This document shows, in pieces, positions 45,364 to 55,859 of a DNA stretch of 64,000 nucleotides; the first letter of the stretch is position 1, and each line of letters begins with the position of its first letter. The notes beneath the pieces were generated by a model, which saw nothing but the letters and a program-made list of their open reading frames with translations, was not told where the DNA came from and ran no database searches. Source of the stretch: Podospora bellae-mahoneyi (taxonomy: Eukaryota; Ascomycota; Sordariomycetes; Sordariales; Podosporaceae); contig NC_085884.1 of NCBI RefSeq assembly GCF_035222275.1, forward strand, positions 744,001 through 808,000. The letters are read 5' to 3'. Position numbers and translations under genes: made by a program.

Positions 45364-47025
45364 CTACCTCTGCACGGGCGTCAAGTAAGCATTCAGCGCC
45401 CCCTTCTCCCACAGGTTGAAAATCCGCTGCTTGCTCATCCAGTCGGCGCTGTCTTCATCCATCTTCAAGTCAAAGTTCCAAAGTACGCGGGTAAGAATTA
45501 AACGCATTTCGATGTAGGCCAGGTTCCTTCCCAAGCAGTTCCGGGGACCCAAGTGGAAAGGTTGAAAGGCTTCCTTGTGATCGCTCGCGAATTCGGGGTC
45601 GCCAAGCCATCTCTCAGGGTGGAATTCAAAAGGCTTCTTGAAGTGCTCCTCGTTGTGATACATGGCCCACTGATGGACGGCCACGACCGTCTGCTCATTC
45701 AGAGTCGTCAGCTGCTAACATATCAGAACTCAGAAAGGGATGACTTACACCACCGGGGACATAGTGTCCAGCGATGCTAGCTCCCGCTGGGGGAACAACT
45801 CTGGGCAGCCCAGTCGGAACAGGAGGATACATCCTGAGCGCCTCGTCCAGGCAGGCGAGCAGATAGGGGAGATTGCTGACACTCATAAAGTCAATCTCGT
45901 CCTCGGATTTGAAAGCACCTCTGACCTCGGCCGTGAGTTTCTCCAACGCGTCAGGGTTCGTCATCAGCAAGAAAGTAACCCCCGAAAGGAGCGTCGCTGT
46001 CGTCTCGGAGCCCCCAATAATGAGAATCGCACTGTTGGCCTGCAGTTTCTGAAGCGTAAGACCCTGTTTCCCACAAGTCAGCTCACCACCCTCCCTGTCA
46101 ACAACACGTCCAAAGGCTCAAAAACTCACCCACTCATCCGCCTTCTTCAACAACCCCTCAATCAAATCACTCCTCTCCTTCCCCCCCTCCATCCGTTTCT
46201 TCAACTTCACCAACGTCATCTGATAGTGCCTCTCTCGTTCCTCCATCAAGCTCTTGGGCACCACCGCCATCAGCGCCTTGAACACCCACGGGTAATGAAC
46301 CAGGCTCTGAAAAACAACCCCCACCCTCGCCAGCTCGAAAATCGCCTTGACCCACGGGTGATACTCCCCGCCCTCCAAACACCCAAAACTCTCCCCAAAC
46401 GCCAAATCCCCAATCACATCGAAAGTAGTATAGTTATACCACGCCGCCAAATCCACCTTTTCCCCCCCGGCCGCTCTGAGCTTTCTCACCAACAAATCAA
46501 CATACTGCTTAATCAACGGCTGCTGCTCCCTCATGCTTCGATCGGAGAAACCGTGCGCCATTGTTCTTCGTAGTAGACCATGCTCCTCCCTTTTGGCGTT
46601 CACAATGTCAACCGGGAGGTCGTCCACCGGGCGGTAAAACCCGAGGTACTTTTCAAACTCTTCCGACTTGTCGGTGCGGTGGCCCATGATGTCCTTCCAG
46701 GCCTGGGGATTGGAGAAGGCGAGCTCGTTGGGGCCGATGCGGACGACGGGGCCGTACTTTTGGTGGAGGGGGAGGAGGTCGAAGGGGAGGGTGCCGCGAC
46801 ACAGGAGGCGGATGTGGCCTAGGCGGGTGGCGCGCATGAGGAGGGGGCCGGGGAAGGAGCGGAGAGGGTGGAGGAGGAGGTTGTAGAGTATGCTGCCCAG
46901 GACGTAGAGTGCGAACTGGGAAGGGTGGTTAGTATTTGTGGCTTGTGAAGGGAAAAGGCGGGATGACTTACGCCTCCTAGGAGGAGGAGGAGGGAGGGCT
47001 CTACTCCTAGGGACAGGAGGGCCAT
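45364..47025 (-). CDS. cytochrome P450 monooxygenase
   Basis: Exons 46972-47025, 46130-46915, 45749-46063 and 45364-45690 (introns 56, 66 and 58 nt) give 493 residues. The N-terminus is an ER membrane anchor (SLLLLLGGFALYVLGSILYN) followed by FPGPLL. Motifs in order: WxxxR-region REEHGLLRRTMAHGFS, LAFGESFGCL, I-helix ILIIGGSETTATLLSG, K-helix ExxR in DEALRMYPP, PERW, and heme loop FHLGPRNCLGRNLA with Cys437 as the iron ligand. The last acceptor was chosen so that VPGG|TVVAVHQW is restored. It resembles the isotrichodermin C-15 hydroxylase / benzoate-type fungal families, but the substrate cannot be told. No biosynthetic cluster partners lie nearby. Confidence 0.92.
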
Positions 47026-48251
47026 GGTTGGTTGGTGATTTTCAGTGGTGTGGTGTTGATATGAGGGTGTGTGCTCAAGTCGCGAGTGCCGCTTGTGATG
47101 ATTGCTATCATGGGATGTTCTGCCGTTCGCATCCAAAACTCCCACGCTTTTCACTGCTATTCCAACTAAAAGTGCGAAACTGACTCGTTCCCGCCTTTCC
47201 AGCAACTAAACTACTCTCCAAGCCAAAAAAAAAAAAAAGTTGGAAGATTCATAGGTAACCAGACCAGAACTCGCATTTGCTCGGAACCGGACTCAGTGTC
47301 GCATTTTGTAGTCCACGCAACATTGTGCGAGCTTGATAAAACCCCCCCTTGGCCGAGAACTTGCCCCCCTACCCCCGGACCTCGGATCTGCATTTGCTAT
47401 TTGTTCTCCTCCTCAGGTTTGTGCGGTGAGTGAGTGAACATGTGGTTGCAATTCAGTGGTAGGCGGGTACGAGTACGATGGGAAAAAAGCAGGTGAAACC
47501 AAAGGTTCAATCTTGGGGTTGATAGATTTATATTGGTCAGTCCAACCCCCTGCGCGGCACATGGACTCTTACCCTGGTCTTGATCTTCATCGACAAAAAC
47601 TCGGCTTACGTCCAAGTATATACCTGTAGCGTATAGGTTATCATGTCAGCATTCTAGAATATATGTTCATACTAGAATTACCTTACCCACCGCCCTTCAC
47701 AATCCTCCTGTCCGACCGACCTCGACCGCTTCTCAGGGGTAACGCCGATCTGTGATCCCGCCAAGACGGAACAGAGCTTCAGAACGAGGTCACCATCCTC
47801 GAATGGTTAGCGCTCATCGGCTGCTAACGGTTGCAAAAGCTTAGGGGGGAACGCCACTAGAAGCTGTTTTGGTGTACGAATTCGAGAAGGCCGGAATGAC
47901 ACCTTGTTCTCCTCGAGTTTGTTCAGGAAGAAGGACTCGTTTGTGCATTGGACGACCGATACTACATCCTCATCAGGCAGGTCATAGTGGAAGCCTTGGT
48001 GTGAAGAGGTCTCACGTGAAACAAGCACAAGTACTCATGTGCCTAAGTGGAGTTAGTTGTAGAAATGGGATGGTCAATGATTAAAGTGTCACCTACGTGT
48101 ACGTCTACTGTAAATCTACTTATATATCCGCATCTCCCAGGCATCACACTTCCCCCACCAAATCAACTCGCCAACCCTGCGTAGTCAATCCCCCCCAAAA
48201 CTTGTCCACGATGTAAAACCCCGCCCCCTCAACACCTAGGTACTCTTCCCA
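47026..48251. other. intergenic, upstream of the P450 gene
   Basis: 1.23 kb, with an A-run at 47226-47238. Short open frames only; none is recognised. It holds the P450 promoter and the 3' flank of the next leftward gene. Confidence 0.4.
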
Positions 48252-49526
48252 TCAACCCCCCAACAAACCACCAACCCAGCAATTTCCCCCCTCCACCGCT
48301 CCCTCCCTCACCCTCCCCGCCCAGCTCCTCAAATTCCTAAACGCCCTCGCCCCTTTCAAAAACTCGTCCCGTCCCCTCATCATCTCCCACCTCCCCAACT
48401 CAGCCATGTAATACCCCAACCCCTCCACCTTTTTATCCACCCCTTCTTCCTGCTCAGCAACAAAATGCACAAACAACCTTAACACCCCACCCGCATCATA
48501 AACCCCCGAAAACGCCAACCCCTCCCCTTTTCCTTCCCCCCTTTTCCTTTCCCCCGGTGCGTAACTCCTCAGCACAAACATCCCCCTCGCCCCATAAGCC
48601 CCATCCACCGCCACCGCAGCAACACCCCCCTTCCCCCCCCTCCCAACAACCTCGACAAAAAAGTTAGGCGCAACAGGTACCTCGTACCTCTTGGTCGCGA
48701 TGACAAACTCTTCCTCCCGATCCCGAATAAGATGTTCCAACTCTGCCGGTCGAACACCGTCGAAGCTGTACGGGGTGGGGATTACGTCAGGGAGCGAGTT
48801 GACCGGTTTCATGGCGTTGAAGGGGATGTAGATCCTGTTTTGGGGGAAGGCGGGGACACACCCGGCGATGATGTCCAGGACCCCATCGGGGAGGAGGCGG
48901 TCGTCTTGGGAGGGGGGGAGGGAGGATTTATGCTGGAAGGTGTCATATGCTTCTGAGGAAAAGGACGTGGTTGTGAGGGTCTGTATCGGGGTTGAGAGGT
49001 AAGTCAAAATTTTGTCAAGGTCCGACGGTGAGGGGGAGGAGGGGGAGGGGAGGTGGATTCGGTGGTCGAGGAGGTGTTGTTCTTGGAGGAGGGAGTAGAT
49101 TGTGGTGGGGAATGGGCGGGCGGTGGTACCAGGGCGGGGGGGCAGAGGGGAGCGGACTCGTCGGGGGGGAGGAGGAGGGCGGTTGGGTTGGAAGAAGGAG
49201 GGGTGTAAGTCGCGGAGGTATCTGGTTTCGATCGGGGGGAAGGTGAGTGATTGGCTTCGACTGCTGCTGGTGTGGACGCGAGCGATGGTCATGTTTCGCA
49301 CCGCGCCGGGGGCTGGGAGGGAGGCTCTATGGTCGCGGTCGCGGTCGCGATCGCGGAGGGACCAGCATAATCGTGGAAGCTGGGAGTAGTTGCTCCACAG
49401 GACGGGATAGTTTTCGTTGTTGTCACCGATGGTGATTTTGGTGGGGCGGTGGTTGTCGTCGTCGTGGTCGTCGTGGTCGTCATCGTTTTCACGATGGCGC
49501 TTTGATCCGTGCGGCGGTGTTGTCAT
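48252..49526 (-). CDS. fungal protein with DUF7924-like domain
   Basis: One exon, 424 residues. The N-terminal ~40 residues contain an Asp/His run (DDDHDDHDDDNH), coded by a GAC/CAC simple repeat, and the next 130 are Pro/Arg/Ser-rich. The C-terminal ~200 residues resemble the fungal DUF7924 family: YIPFNAMKPVNSLPDVIPTP, FDGVRPAELEHLIRD, VPVAPNFFVEVVGRGG and VDGAYGARGMFVLRSY. Such domains have been compared with PD-(D/E)XK nuclease folds, and the order FxxEVxG…A…A-x-D-G-x-x-x-A-R fits that idea. Function is unknown; the assignment is from memory. Confidence 0.65.
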   Translation of the reverse strand: MTTPPHGSKRHRENDDDHDDHDDDNHRPTKITIGDNNENYPVLWSNYSQLPRLCWSLRDRDRDRDHRASLPAPGAVRNMTIARVHTSSSRSQSLTFPPIETRYLRDLHPSFFQPNRPPPPPRRVRSPLPPRPGTTARPFPTTIYSLLQEQHLLDHRIHLPSPSSPSPSDLDKILTYLSTPIQTLTTTSFSSEAYDTFQHKSSLPPSQDDRLLPDGVLDIIAGCVPAFPQNRIYIPFNAMKPVNSLPDVIPTPYSFDGVRPAELEHLIRDREEEFVIATKRYEVPVAPNFFVEVVGRGGKGGVAAVAVDGAYGARGMFVLRSYAPGERKRGEGKGEGLAFSGVYDAGGVLRLFVHFVAEQEEGVDKKVEGLGYYMAELGRWEMMRGRDEFLKGARAFRNLRSWAGRVREGAVEGGNCWVGGLLGG

Positions 49527-49925
49527 ATTGAGTTTTAAGGTCTTGTCACTGTCGAAACTGACACGGGTAGAGACAAAAGACGGGAAAAGGCAGGGAGCGG
49601 GGAGCGAACCTGATGCGGTTTTCCACCCTTCCCATGGCCCATTTTATGGAAAAGACGGGAGCAGAGGTTGCACCTAACTGCACGCCACCGAGGAAGGAAA
49701 AGTGTCCAATGCTACACACAATCATCGGAAGCGAATCATGCCACTTCCATCCCGTGGTTGGGTGTGTGACATGGTGCATTTCGACTGGGCAGCAAAAGAA
49801 TACAAGGAAAATAGTTACACTGCATCTTTGGGTCAAGGTAAGGTAGGTTGACAGGTGTCATGACCTGTCATGGTGCCGCTGTGTTGCCCTTTTCCCGCCT
49901 TGAACTTGAGACACAGCACCGCTAC
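49527..49925. other. intergenic
   Basis: About 400 bases between two leftward genes. It holds the promoter of the DUF7924-like gene. No other element was recognised. Confidence 0.35.
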
Positions 49926-51862
49926 TTACAACCTCAACCGAATCCTCTCAAAAAAATTCGGCGTCAACCTCACGCAAACCCCCGCCAACCGAAACAAACA
50001 CTCCTGCGGATAGTAATTATACTCCATCGCCTCCCTCCCCCTCCCAAACCCAGTCCTATCCGCATACCTCCTCACCACCCTCCCCCACCACGCCCTAACC
50101 CCCCCATCCACCACCCCCTCAATCGAGTCCCTAAACACCACCCTCGGCGTGAACAGCTCCCCCCCAACCGTCCCATCACAAACCCCATCCCTCCCCAGGT
50201 TAGTATCCCCCCCATTACACTCCCTCACCAACCCCCCGTCAATCAAGTCCATCAGCCCCGCCGCCACCCTCCCCTCGCTCGTCTCCATCGTATCCCTATC
50301 ACTACCGCAGCTATACCCCCCATAATCCCAACCCCCAATCAGCTGCCTGCCCAACAAACTCGCCGCAAAAGCAGTAGCCCACCCCTCGGAGAAAGCAAGC
50401 CCCTGCTCAACAGGACTACCTCCGCAGATAGTATGCGCCCCTCCCCTCCCGGGAATCCCCCCGGCAAGCGAGTACATGAAGTGATGGCCCAGTTTATGAG
50501 CAAAGTGATCCCCGCTCTGAGACCCAACACTCCCCCAGATATCAATCTTGTTCTGTCCCGGATAGTACCTCGACCAATCCATCGGGTACTGGATCCCCAG
50601 TTTGGGCACATCCCAGGCCCCGACCAACCGGTCAGCCGTTTGATGGATGGTGTTAAATTCGTTCCATAACCTGACCAGTTCCGGGCCAAAGGAGTGAGGG
50701 ATGATGGCATCGACTGTTACTTCGTTTGTGGGGGAGATTTTGTAGGGGAGGGGGAATTCTGTGCCCCCCGTCCGGCCGAGATGGCTTGTCCCGCCTCGGA
50801 ACTGGAGTTTGGTATTGTCAAAGGCGACCGAGATCAAGACGATGAATTGGTCCGAGGGGAGGGTGATTGTTTTGGTGGCGCGGCCGGCGGGGGAGAGGGT
50901 GAGGGAGGTGAAGCCGTAGGTTTGGCGGGACTCGTCGGTGATGTCCTGGATGTAGATCCAGACTGTGGCGCCTGACATTGGGGGGTGGGTTGCGGGGGTG
51001 GTGGAGCGGTCTTCCCAGCGGATGCGGAGGGTTACTTTGTAGGTTTCCTTCTCTCGGCGAGGGGGGTTGCCGTCGATGGGGTAGGGGAGGAGGAGAGGGA
51101 TGTTTGGTGGGTTGGACAAGATGGGGGTGGGTTCGTCGGGGTAGTCGGGGCAGGAGCAGGTTTTGTTGAAGTCGGAGGGGTCGGGGATGGGGATGGTGGG
51201 GATGGTTTGGTTACGGCGGTAGAGATCGAGGAACCAGTTGTCCCTGTGTTGTTGCGGTGAGTAGGGGGTTTGTGAAGAAGAAAAGGGGTTGCGTACCAGT
51301 ACTCTGCGGGTTCTGTGAACTGAACTGCCAGGTGTGCCTTGTTTTTCTTGTCAGGCACAACGGTGAGGTACACCAAGTCTTTCCCAATCATTCTAATGTC
51401 AAGCGTGCCATTGCTGTTTTGCTGGGGGGCCACCTCCACTGACAGCTCATAGGAGCTCCCAACAGCAGGATCCTCGAGATGGATCATTTCCTTCTGAAAA
51501 ACTTCACTTGACACTACTTCCCCTGTAGCAACAACGGTAGGCTCAACATACTCAACCTGCACAGGTCTAATCCCAATCGAATAGGTGAGGTTCCTGCTGG
51601 CATAGTTCTTGCCCAATCGGAAAAAGGACAGGTCCAAGGGTAGATGAATCGATGAACCAGTCTTGCCAGTGCCGATAGGTACCACTCTGGTGGGACGTGT
51701 GATCTTGATGCTGGCAGGTGGTTGTGCACGAACCGTAGTTTCGACGGCCTGTTCGCGTTCGGTAATGGATCCAATGACAATCCAGGCTATGAACAGACCT
51801 AGGAGGCCAATCAAGGCCAACGAGCGGTGTTGAAACATGGTGAGCTTGGCGATGATTGCCAT
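49926..51862 (-). CDS. membrane-anchored metallopeptidase-like protein, HExxH changed to HKLGH
   Basis: Exon 1 51297-51862 and exon 2 49926-51243 join across a 53-nt intron (PAEYW|DNWF) to give 627 residues. A type II signal anchor lies at ~14-35 (LALIGLLGLFIAWIVIGSI). A beta-rich region follows (to ~400), then a peptidase-like region: GDHFAHKLGHHFMYSLAG at 435-452 and, further on, FSEGWATAFAASLLG. The spacing is that of a gluzincin-type zinc site, with both His and the later Glu present, but the catalytic Glu of HExxH is Lys439 (AAA at 50493-50495). GAA to AAA is a single transition. The protein may bind zinc without cleaving peptide bonds. The start could also be Met9 (MFQHRS). Confidence 0.75.
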
Positions 51863-52507
51863 GGAGCCTGCAGCGGTGCAACGCTGTCGGCTGCCGTTCT
51901 TATAGGTTTTCGTGTCATGCTGTCGTCGACGTTGGTAGCCGTGGTCTAGACTCTACTCTGGTTCTCTACAGCTCAGCCGCAGCAGACTTAGTTGGGCCGA
52001 AGCAGTGCGTGATAAGGAGAGGCGTCCAGTCTAGCTGTTTTGTGGTCGGTGTATGACTGAGTCGGCCTGGTGGCAGCGAATCGAGAAGACATACGGTAAA
52101 GGATGCCTGAAACAGGCTTAGGAGATCTAGTCTTGCCACCAATGTCGTCTTCTCAAGGGCAAGTTGTTCACCCGCTTTTCGATTGCCATCAGCCCTACGC
52201 TAGCTTGTTCTGTTGAATATCGTCGGTGTTGGAACTGTGGCTGCATGATAGCTTCAGCTCGCGTATCTGATCCAATGGTTGATCCGACTAGACTCTGGAC
52301 TCACCGGTTGGCAACAGGTGCGGCACGACTTAGCTGTTTGGTCCCAATCCCACACAATACTCATGAGAAAGGAAGATAGCATTGAAAATCAAGTAGGTAT
52401 ATTGCGTGCGGTACGTGCTGGGGTGGGGGGGTATCCAAAAAAGCAACAATCATCCTCTCCCTCCTTTACATATCTCGTAAACTTCTTCCAATCGAAAGCC
52501 CAGAATT
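51863..52507. other. intergenic
   Basis: 645 bases between two leftward genes. No coding, RNA or repeat feature was recognised. Confidence 0.35.
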
Positions 52508-53287
52508 TCATAAGAGAATCAAAAAGGTAAGCAAGCTCAAGGCCACGGTCATCCCGCCAGAGCCTTTCAATATCCCAGCAAGGTTCTGTTGCATTTGGCT
52601 AGGAGCCGCCTGGCTGGCTACCACCTGCCCAGTAGATGCCAGGACCCTCTTTCCAGTGTTGTATTGAATGTTGTAAACAGGTGCAGTCGTTAATTCGGCC
52701 GGTGTCCCCAATCCGTTCGGGCACTGCGCTTGGTTTGCTGCTGGCCAGTCCAGATTGCACGGTTCGTCGTGTCCCCAAGAACAGATAGGATCCAAGATGT
52801 TGAAAAGAATGTGGTTCTTGCCGACCCAGGTATCCTTCTCAAGGCAGCTGGCGAGGAAGTTCATGCTGTTTGCCGCGCTCAAAGGAAGCTTGCCGTCTGG
52901 TGTATGGATCAAGTCGGAGCATTCAGAAGCTGCCAATTCCTCATACTCCATGGGCGTCTCGCCGCCAGCTGTTGGCTTCTCTGTCGCCGAATAGCCCGAG
53001 TACAGATAATTCCAAGCGTCGTAGCTGACATCGTATGCGCCCTCGCTCTGATCGATGCGCAAAAGTTTGACCTTCCTCCCCTCATAACTGAGCGAAATGC
53101 AGATGTTGTTGCAGTCAACTGAGCCAGGCCAGTAGGCAATGCGATTGGTGTCCACCTTGCAGCCCAAAACTCCAACTGAAGAAGAATAACTCTCGTGAGG
53201 TGTCGCCCAAACGGTGCCTTTGGCCGCGCGCGCTGTTGTGGCGGCGGCGATGAGAAGCAAAGAGAATTGAATGGCTTGGCGCATCAT
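52508..53287 (-). CDS. GPI-anchored secreted protein, conserved in fungi
   Basis: One exon, 259 residues. A signal peptide ends near TTARAAKG. The mature part has six or more cysteines and the run TVWATPHESYSSSVGVLGCK, NRIAYWPGSVDCNNICISLS, LLRIDQSEGAYDVSYDAWNY. This resembles double-psi beta-barrel (barwin/expansin-like) surface proteins of filamentous fungi, an assignment from memory. The end, with a small-residue site (LKGSGG) followed by a hydrophobic tail (MTVALSLLTFLILL), is a GPI-attachment signal. It is likely a plasma-membrane or wall protein. The start may be either of two adjacent Met codons. Confidence 0.78.
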   Translation of the reverse strand: MMRQAIQFSLLLIAAATTARAAKGTVWATPHESYSSSVGVLGCKVDTNRIAYWPGSVDCNNICISLSYEGRKVKLLRIDQSEGAYDVSYDAWNYLYSGYSATEKPTAGGETPMEYEELAASECSDLIHTPDGKLPLSAANSMNFLASCLEKDTWVGKNHILFNILDPICSWGHDEPCNLDWPAANQAQCPNGLGTPAELTTAPVYNIQYNTGKRVLASTGQVVASQAAPSQMQQNLAGILKGSGGMTVALSLLTFLILL

Positions 53288-53789
53288 GGCGACTAATGAA
53301 TGTGAATGGGTGAAAAGGAGCGTAGGTTTGTTTGTATACAGTGTACCAAGTATGTACTGAGTGTGTAAGTGCTGGTTAAAAGAATGTGGTTGTATGTATC
53401 ATGGTCACGAATGAAGCGAATGTCAAGCGAACATGGCGGCAGATTGTCACCAGCTCAAGCAGCAAAAAGCGACGATGAGAACTGAAGGTTCCGCGCCCAC
53501 GTCAAACTCATGAGAGAGAAAAGAAGAAGGACACGCGCTGGGCCGCTGGCGGCGTCAAGAACCAAAAGCCAACGCCCTCACTGAGACCCTGAGAGAGATT
53601 AAAGTCGACCGTTTGGGATTAGACTGAGGATTGTGGAGTGCGCTAATTGGCCCAACGGCGACAAGCGAGATCCACAGGGGTTCATCCCCGGACATTGGAT
53701 GGGGCACGCGGGGATTGGCCCACATCTGCAAGTGATTCCGAGCAGCCGACGAGCAGTGGGTTAGGGTTCAATGGAGGTTCAAACGATGC
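53288..53789. other. intergenic, upstream of the GPI-protein gene
   Basis: About 500 bases. A short telomere-like string (gttagggttc) occurs at 53760-53769, just 3' of the aspartylglucosaminidase gene. Nothing else was recognised. Confidence 0.35.
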
Positions 53790-54908
53790 TCAGATCTCAT
53801 CGGGAATGTCATTGGTGTTCCTCCTTCGTTCTTCGAGTCTCCTTGGAAGTGGCGGCACCGATACAACCTCAGTTGCCTCCATATCCCCCCCCCGGAATGA
53901 GTAGGTGAACGTCCAACCCGAACCTGCACCCCCATGTTCGCCTTTGGTGTTGGCCACCACAATCCCGCTCGACATGTTGGGATACTTGCGCAGCATTCTG
54001 GCAACAACATCCTCTGCGGCATCCTGTGGGCTCATCCCCTGTCTCAAGTTCTCGATAGCCTGGTAGCAAGGCAAGAAGCGCATCATAATATCGCCGTCCC
54101 CGGTGGCTCCGCATCCACCGACATCACCGTCAACATAAGACCCGCTCCCGACAATTGGGCCATCTCCAACTCTTCCAGGGACTTTGTGTGAAGCCCCGTT
54201 GGTCGATGTTCCTGCGGCCATAATCCCTGATTCATGGATCACAACCATGGATATAGTGTCATGCGACACAGCGCCCTCGTCCTCCATCACCGATCTCGCC
54301 AGTGTCTGCTGATCAATCCCAGGCAACGGCGTATAGGGCCCACACGAAGTGCTCGGATCAGGCGCAACATTCAGCCTATAATTCGACTGGCAATTGGCCC
54401 TCTTCCAAGCCTCGCACTTCTCCTTGCTTGCCTCAGTCGTTAAATCCTGTTCCTTGAACCCATTCTGGATGGCAAAATTGGTAGCCAAATCTCCAACAAG
54501 AAGTGAATGCCTAGTGTGCTCCAATACAGCCCGTGCAACACCAATCGCGTCTTTGATCCTCCGCAAGCCGGCAACAGCACCGGTCTTCATGGAGGTGCCA
54601 TCCATGACCATGGCATCAAGAGTGGTCTCGCAGGACTCGTCCGGTGAGCCGCCATAGCCAACAGTGGTATCGCACTGGTTCTTCTCACATGTCGCACACC
54701 CAATCTCAACTGCATCCAAAGCGGACGTGTTTCTGTCGGCGATGAGGGCGAGATATGCCGCATCAGTGGCCGCTGTGAAAGCGCCGCCCCACGTGTTGAT
54801 CACGAAGGGGAGCCCTGGGCTTCGGCTTGCAGAAACACATGTTGAAGTGGTCAAAAAGGCGAGAAACGAGAGCACCGCAGAGGTACGGGAATGAGGCAGG
54901 AGCACCAT
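53790..54908 (-). CDS. N4-(beta-N-acetylglucosaminyl)-L-asparaginase (aspartylglucosaminidase)
   Basis: One exon, 372 residues. A signal peptide is followed by the N-terminal nucleophile hydrolase fold: LPFVINTWGGAFTAATDAAY, SALDAVEIGCATCEKNQCD, TVGYGGSPDESCETTLDAMV and MDGTSMKTGAVAGLR. The autocleavage site is AVSHD|TISMVVI, which frees Thr218 as the catalytic nucleophile. Substrate-site segments GRVGDGPIVGSGSYVDGDVG and GCGATGDGD follow. It removes N-linked GlcNAc from asparagine during glycoprotein breakdown, probably in the vacuole or outside the cell. All key residues are present. Confidence 0.93.
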   Translation of the reverse strand: MVLLPHSRTSAVLSFLAFLTTSTCVSASRSPGLPFVINTWGGAFTAATDAAYLALIADRNTSALDAVEIGCATCEKNQCDTTVGYGGSPDESCETTLDAMVMDGTSMKTGAVAGLRRIKDAIGVARAVLEHTRHSLLVGDLATNFAIQNGFKEQDLTTEASKEKCEAWKRANCQSNYRLNVAPDPSTSCGPYTPLPGIDQQTLARSVMEDEGAVSHDTISMVVIHESGIMAAGTSTNGASHKVPGRVGDGPIVGSGSYVDGDVGGCGATGDGDIMMRFLPCYQAIENLRQGMSPQDAAEDVVARMLRKYPNMSSGIVVANTKGEHGGAGSGWTFTYSFRGGDMEATEVVSVPPLPRRLEERRRNTNDIPDEI

Positions 54909-55300
54909 GGCAAAATTGCGAGGTGCAAAAGAATGAGGAGTAGCCCAAACTCAAATTCGGGGGAGAGGTGAGTGATAAGGAACATCGAGTAAGGAAGGTG
55001 GTGCTGGATAAAATGGAGAGGTGGTCCGTGCCGCCCTTTGTCACCTGGCCACCGGCAAGAAAACAAGGCTCAGGGGGAGGGCCCCTACCCTAACCCTAAC
55101 ATGCCTCCTTCATTGCCGACAACCACATCCAGAGCAAACAACGAGATCTGGAAAGAAATGTGCACAGTCACAGCATGTCAGCCATAGTTTAATCAGACCC
55201 TTGTTGGTAAAAACTAACGAGACAGTGACAGCAGTCTCTCGCCACGACTAAGAACAACAAACAGAAGTGTCCTAACCCACTCAAACTTCTTTGCAGTCTT
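54909..55300. other. intergenic with telomere-like repeat
   Basis: About 390 bases. The string ctaccctaaccctaac lies at 55085-55100 (two CCCTAA units plus partial ones), 177 bp upstream of the aspartylglucosaminidase start. This could be a telobox-type promoter element or an interstitial telomere scar. Confidence 0.5.
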
Positions 55301-55652
55301 CTACTCCATGTTCCGCGCTCCAACCCCATTCCAATCCCCCACACCAACTCTGAACCCCCATCCATCTAACAAAACAGCAAAACCCAAACCACAAAAAAAA
55401 ACCCACCAAAAACCACAAACAAAAACCAACAAAGCCATCACAATATTGTAATGAGCCACCTCCTTGTGGCCATGCACAAGCGCCATGCAACTCTCTGCCT
55501 CCTGCAAAAACTGGGCCACGGTGTCGTTGAACGCCTCGGCGTGCGGGTGATCAGTGTTGAAGGTCATCAAATGGGTGAGAAGGGCTAGCTTGTCGGCAAG
55601 GGTATGCATTCTGGCAAGCTTTTCGTTGAGGAGGTCGTTGAAGGGGGCGGTT
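55301..55652 (-). CDS. small membrane protein, 3' exon; 5' exon unresolved
   Basis: From an acceptor-like CACCCAG at about 55653 the frame reads EYTTAPFNDLLNEKLARMHT, LADKLALLTHLMTFNTDH, AEAFNDTVAQFLQEAESCM and ends with one membrane helix (NIVMALLVFVCGFWWVFFCG). The N-terminal helix has a regular heptad-like leucine pattern. The upstream exon could not be settled; MASLFLPQPIPRHRCPASML near 55757-55858 is one candidate. If translation starts at the internal Met (55609), the product has 102 residues. No family is recognised. Confidence 0.4.
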
Positions 55653-55859
55653 GTGTATTCCTGGGTGGAAATTGGGAGGTTAAGTTGGTTGTGGAAAAAG
55701 GACAGATAGGTAGAGGGTGGCGAATCTTGAAGACTAGAGGGTTTAAGGTGTTGCGTTGGTTGGTGGTGGCGGGGGAGTCAGCCCGGAGATGGTTAGCATG
55801 GAAGCTGGACAGCGATGACGGGGAATGGGCTGGGGCAGGAAGAGACTTGCCATGTCATG

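Noticed and set aside
41964-47025. TPS1 and the P450 gene as part of a biosynthetic cluster
   Set aside because: No backbone enzyme, transporter or regulator lies next to them; the MFS neighbour is decayed and separated. A lone P450 is not a cluster.
49417-49500. GAC/CAC repeat as a CRISPR-like or regulatory array
   Set aside because: It is a trinucleotide run in frame, coding the Asp/His stretch of the DUF7924-like protein.
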